The notes under the pieces were generated by a model. It ran no database searches. It worked only from the letters and a program-made list of their open reading frames with translations, and was not told the DNA's origin. Of a DNA stretch of 14,965 nt, positions 14,110 to 14,965 are shown in pieces; position 1 is the first letter of the stretch; the number at the start of each line of letters is the position of its first letter. Both the position numbers and the translations under genes were made by a program. Source of the DNA: Lentisphaerota bacterium (GTDB lineage: Bacteria; Verrucomicrobiota; Lentisphaeria; Victivallales; GWF2-50-93); NCBI GenBank assembly GCA_025360875.1, contig JANYBI010000648.1, forward strand, positions 1 to 14,965, written 5' to 3'.

Positions 14110-14965
14110 TCAGTTTCTTTTGAAGATCGGAGTTATCCTTCTGCCTTCCACAATGCCTTTGATGCTGTCGCGTTCAACAGCTTTTTTGATGTCATCGAGA
14201 GCCTGATCTATGGCTTCAAGATGCAAGCTGACATCCTTCATGCTGGTCGCCAGGCAGAAATTGTTTATTCCTACGGTGAGTATTCCGTTCATCAGCAGTC
14301 TCTGCTGATATACTGCGAGGATATCCAGGCTTGTAAGTTTGCCCGTGGCCTTGAAGATTAAACCGCTGTGCGGAGGAAGTCCGAACATGCTGATAATTTC
14401 ACCGAGCCCCTTGGCTTTTGAAAGCTTCATGGATTCATCTGCCAGCGCGGATGAAACTTTCCAGATATGAGGGAACGACCCTGATCTCCCAAGTATCTCT
14501 ATCGTCTTCATGCTGCCGGCAAGAGAGAGAGCCTCGCCGCCGAATGTCGTTGATATGAAAATCCCATCCTCGATGAGCTTGAGCAGTTCCTTCTTTCCGG
14601 CGACAGCGGAGATCGGGAGCCCGTTGCCCATTCCTTTGCCTATTGCTGCTAGGTCAGGTATGACCTTGTAGTATTCCTGCGCTCCGCCAAGAGCCAGCCT
14701 GAAGCCGGAAACCACCTCGTCAAAGATAAGGACCGCTCCATTCTTCCGGCAGAGAGCCTTGACTTTGCCCAGGAAGTTGTCTTTCGGAGGCTCCCCCTGC
14801 GCAGGTTCCAGTATGACTGCCGCGAACTTGCCGGGATATCTGCTGAAAAGATTCTCCAGCGAGGAGATGTTGTTATATTCGAAAGTCTTAGTCAGGTTCT
14901 GTACGGGTTTTGGAACACCTCTGTTTAACACTGTTGACCCGATGTACCAGTCGTGCATCCCGTGA
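14110..14965 (-). CDS. Class III PLP aminotransferase, glutamate-1-semialdehyde aminomutase-like (5' end beyond window)
   Basis: The frame stays open past the ATG at 14958 to the edge, where it reads HGMHDWYIGS, an internal motif of the family, so the true start is outside and roughly a third of the protein is missing. Numbering from that internal methionine, VILEPAQGEPP is at 48-58, the PLP aspartate D80 in LIFDEVVSGFR, the Schiff-base lysine K108 in AIGKGMGNGLP, and STTFGGE at 136-142. It would transfer an amino group to a keto or aldehyde substrate. The normal aminotransferase of pseudaminic synthesis, PseC, belongs to the unrelated DegT family, so this is either an extra sugar step or supplies an amino compound elsewhere. 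HemL function is unlikely in this setting. It is followed by pseG after a single base. Confidence 0.9.
   Translation of the reverse strand, partial: HGMHDWYIGSTVLNRGVPKPVQNLTKTFEYNNISSLENLFSRYPGKFAAVILEPAQGEPPKDNFLGKVKALCRKNGAVLIFDEVVSGFRLALGGAQEYYKVIPDLAAIGKGMGNGLPISAVAGKKELLKLIEDGIFISTTFGGEALSLAGSMKTIEILGRSGSFPHIWKVSSALADESMKLSKAKGLGEIISMFGLPPHSGLIFKATGKLTSLDILAVYQQRLLMNGILTVGINNFCLATSMKDVSLHLEAIDQALDDIKKAVERDSIKGIVEGRRITPIFKRN

Overview
The window is one uninterrupted minus-strand gene train, read from position 14965 down to 1. It holds twelve genes: ten complete and one cut at each edge. The longest gap between genes is 58 bases, several junctions are 4- or 8-base overlaps, and I see no terminator, tRNA, rRNA, insertion sequence or CRISPR array. 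No stretch over 300 bases lacks a gene. The genes are bacterial in style, with strong AGGA/GAGG ribosome sites, and G+C looks close to 50% by eye. The gene set is typical of a flagellin-glycosylation, O-antigen or capsule locus that makes a nonulosonic acid. I cannot name the organism from the sequence; an uncultured environmental bacterium is plausible.

Right part (8255-14965) is the sugar module. In transcription order it encodes a class III PLP aminotransferase (5' end outside the window), a PseG-PseH fusion, the pseudaminic acid synthase PseI, a RimJ/RimL-type GNAT acetyltransferase, a PseA/WbpG-type N-acetyl sugar amidotransferase, and HisH and HisF paralogues. The set predicts a pseudaminic-type sugar carrying an acetamidino group. 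HisH would release ammonia from glutamine, HisF would conduct it, and the amidotransferase would use it. The HisF copy has lost the catalytic Asp11 equivalent of true HisF but keeps the ammonia-gate residues, so it is probably not a histidine enzyme. The earlier genes expected for this pathway (pseB, pseC, pseF) would lie beyond the right edge.

Left part (1-8243) is an accessory module and the most interesting region. In transcription order it encodes an M28-like DUF2172/DUF4910 protein, a 918-residue fusion of an AMP-forming acyl-CoA-synthetase-like ligase with a class I PLP aminotransferase, an M29-like metallopeptidase or NicX-like protein, a two-domain VOC (glyoxalase fold) protein, a stand-alone acyl carrier protein, and a fusion of an AAC(3)-family N-acyltransferase with a second DUF2172/DUF4910 domain (3' end outside the window). 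The last gene fills nearly all of the first 2 kb.

My working model is inference. The ligase activates a carboxylic or amino acid and loads the carrier protein. The aminotransferase, VOC and peptidase-fold proteins make or tailor that acyl group. The AAC(3)-like domain then moves it to an amino group of the nonulosonic acid. This would be a carrier-protein-dependent route for decorating a bacterial surface sugar, and I do not know of a description of this gene combination as a pathway.
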